In this document: piece by piece, positions 5,113 to 5,623 of the stretch
How positions within the stretch are numbered: the first letter of the stretch is position 1
Layout: every line of letters starts with the position of its first letter
From: an uncultured Rhodospirillaceae bacterium
GTDB taxonomy: Bacteria > Pseudomonadota > Alphaproteobacteria > Rhodospirillales > UBA2165
Assembly (NCBI GenBank): GCA_913054205.1
Contig: CAJXJM010000188.1
Span: 1-5,623 of the forward strand
Length of the DNA: 5,623 bases
Reading direction: 5' to 3'
The notes under the pieces: generated by a model
What the model was told of the DNA's origin: nothing
Databases searched by the model: none
The model's input: only the letters and a program-made list of their open reading frames with translations
Made by a program: the position numbers and the translations under genes

Positions 5113-5133
5113 CCAAGCATTTGCAAATCTTGG
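5113..5133. terminator. Imperfect hairpin between the convergent GIY-YIG and LVIVD genes (possible bidirectional terminator)
   Basis: CCAAG (5113-5117) pairs with CTTGG (5129-5133), extended by AT/AT pairs across a bulged C5118, around the loop TTGCAA. It is 7 bases past the GIY-YIG stop and 32 past the stop of the opposing gene. Neither side has a proper T run, so terminator function is uncertain. Confidence 0.25.
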
Positions 5134-5165
5134 CCGAAATAGAGTTTCTGTTTCTGCGTTTCCTT

Positions 5166-5623
5166 TTAACTGCGCTCCAAAATATGAAGGCCCCAATCTC
5201 GGTCAATGAGATAGATCAGACCATCATCGTCCTGAAAGACGTCGTTCGATAGCGGACGTTCTGCACCCTTTGGCGCATCCGGTACATAATGGGCAACTTC
5301 TTTCGGCGCGTGCGGGTTGGCGATGTCCATGATGCGGAGCCCTTGCTCGAACCAGGCTACGGGAATTTCCGTCGAGCGCACGACCTCCACTGGCTGGTGG
5401 CAACCGGTCATGTTCGGCGCCGGGATACCGCTGTCCAAATGGTCTAGCTGGAAACTGGCGAAAGCGCGCGGATTAGCTTTATCGCCAATGTCGTAGAGCC
5501 AAATAAAAGCCGGTCCGGCATGTTCTTTTTTGGCAACGTCTTCATCAGCCAGCAGCATCACATCCATACCCTTGAGTTTAAAGGGGATCGGCAGAGCGGT
5601 ATGGGCCGGATGCGCATAAGGCG
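5166..5623 (-). CDS. LVIVD-repeat (beta-propeller-like) protein, C-terminal part, enters from the right edge
   Basis: The last 151 residues of a larger protein are visible, and the frame stays open to the window edge. An internal ATG at 5565-5567 is not the start, because coding sequence (AHTALPIPFKLKG) precedes it. The chain has LVIVD-like blade strands: AFIWLYDIGDKANPRAFASF, then GLRIMDIANPHAPKEVAHYV, and finally GLIYLIDRDWGLHILERS at the very C-terminus. Each has the pattern of a hydrophobic strand, D-I, N/D-P, and a following strand. HLDSG, GCHQP and EIPVAWFEQG lie between blades. LVIVD proteins are usually secreted or cell-surface and their role is largely unknown; no enzyme motif is seen here. 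It converges on the GIY-YIG gene with a 60-base gap. Family confidence is fair, function unknown. Confidence 0.75.
   Translation of the reverse strand, partial: PYAHPAHTALPIPFKLKGMDVMLLADEDVAKKEHAGPAFIWLYDIGDKANPRAFASFQLDHLDSGIPAPNMTGCHQPVEVVRSTEIPVAWFEQGLRIMDIANPHAPKEVAHYVPDAPKGAERPLSNDVFQDDDGLIYLIDRDWGLHILERS

Noticed and set aside
4907..5206. Minus-strand open frame of 99 codons opposite the GIY-YIG gene
   Set aside because: The plus strand holds the complete GIY-YIG motif set and a strong ribosome site.

Overview
The window looks like a proteobacterial chromosome, most likely alphaproteobacterial, of middling G+C. This is inferred from protein character (dipeptide-type ABC ATPases, a membrane-anchored TlpA-like thioredoxin, a small GIY-YIG protein, Hpt and PilZ signalling domains), not from a marker gene. 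No RNA gene, CRISPR array or intact mobile element was seen.

Layout. Positions 1-2080, minus strand: a tightly packed dipeptide/oligopeptide ABC importer operon. A DppD-like ATPase is read first, then a DppF-like ATPase overlapping it by 4 bases (ATGA). Five bases later comes the GTG start of a DppB-like permease that leaves the window after 30 codons. A plausible promoter with an adjacent imperfect inverted repeat lies just upstream (2113-2168). Positions 2081-2759: no intact gene. This is a small gene graveyard on the plus strand, where the [2Fe-2S] domain of an isoquinoline/aldehyde oxidoreductase small subunit, without a start, abuts the second half of a response-regulator receiver domain. 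The receiver piece itself carries a frameshift in a run of seven A.

Positions 2760-3368, minus: a TlpA/ResA-like thiol-disulfide protein with a membrane anchor and a WCPPC active site. Positions 3493-4644, minus: a three-domain signalling protein, Hpt then a degenerate receiver then PilZ. This is the most unusual intact gene here, because a phosphotransfer domain and a c-di-GMP-binding domain flank a receiver that lacks its phosphoacceptor aspartate. Positions 4645-4844: a divergent intergenic region with palindromes and a plausible promoter for that gene. Positions 4845-5105, plus: a YhbQ-type GIY-YIG protein. Positions 5166-5623, minus: the C-terminal part of an LVIVD-repeat (beta-propeller-like) protein entering from the right edge.

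Functional links. Only the ABC genes form a clear operon. TlpA and the Hpt/PilZ gene share a strand but are 124 bases apart, and nothing shows they work together. The receiver remnant at 2490-2740 and the degenerate receiver of the Hpt/PilZ protein are both phosphorelay components, but they sit on opposite strands and do not resemble each other closely enough to suggest a duplication.
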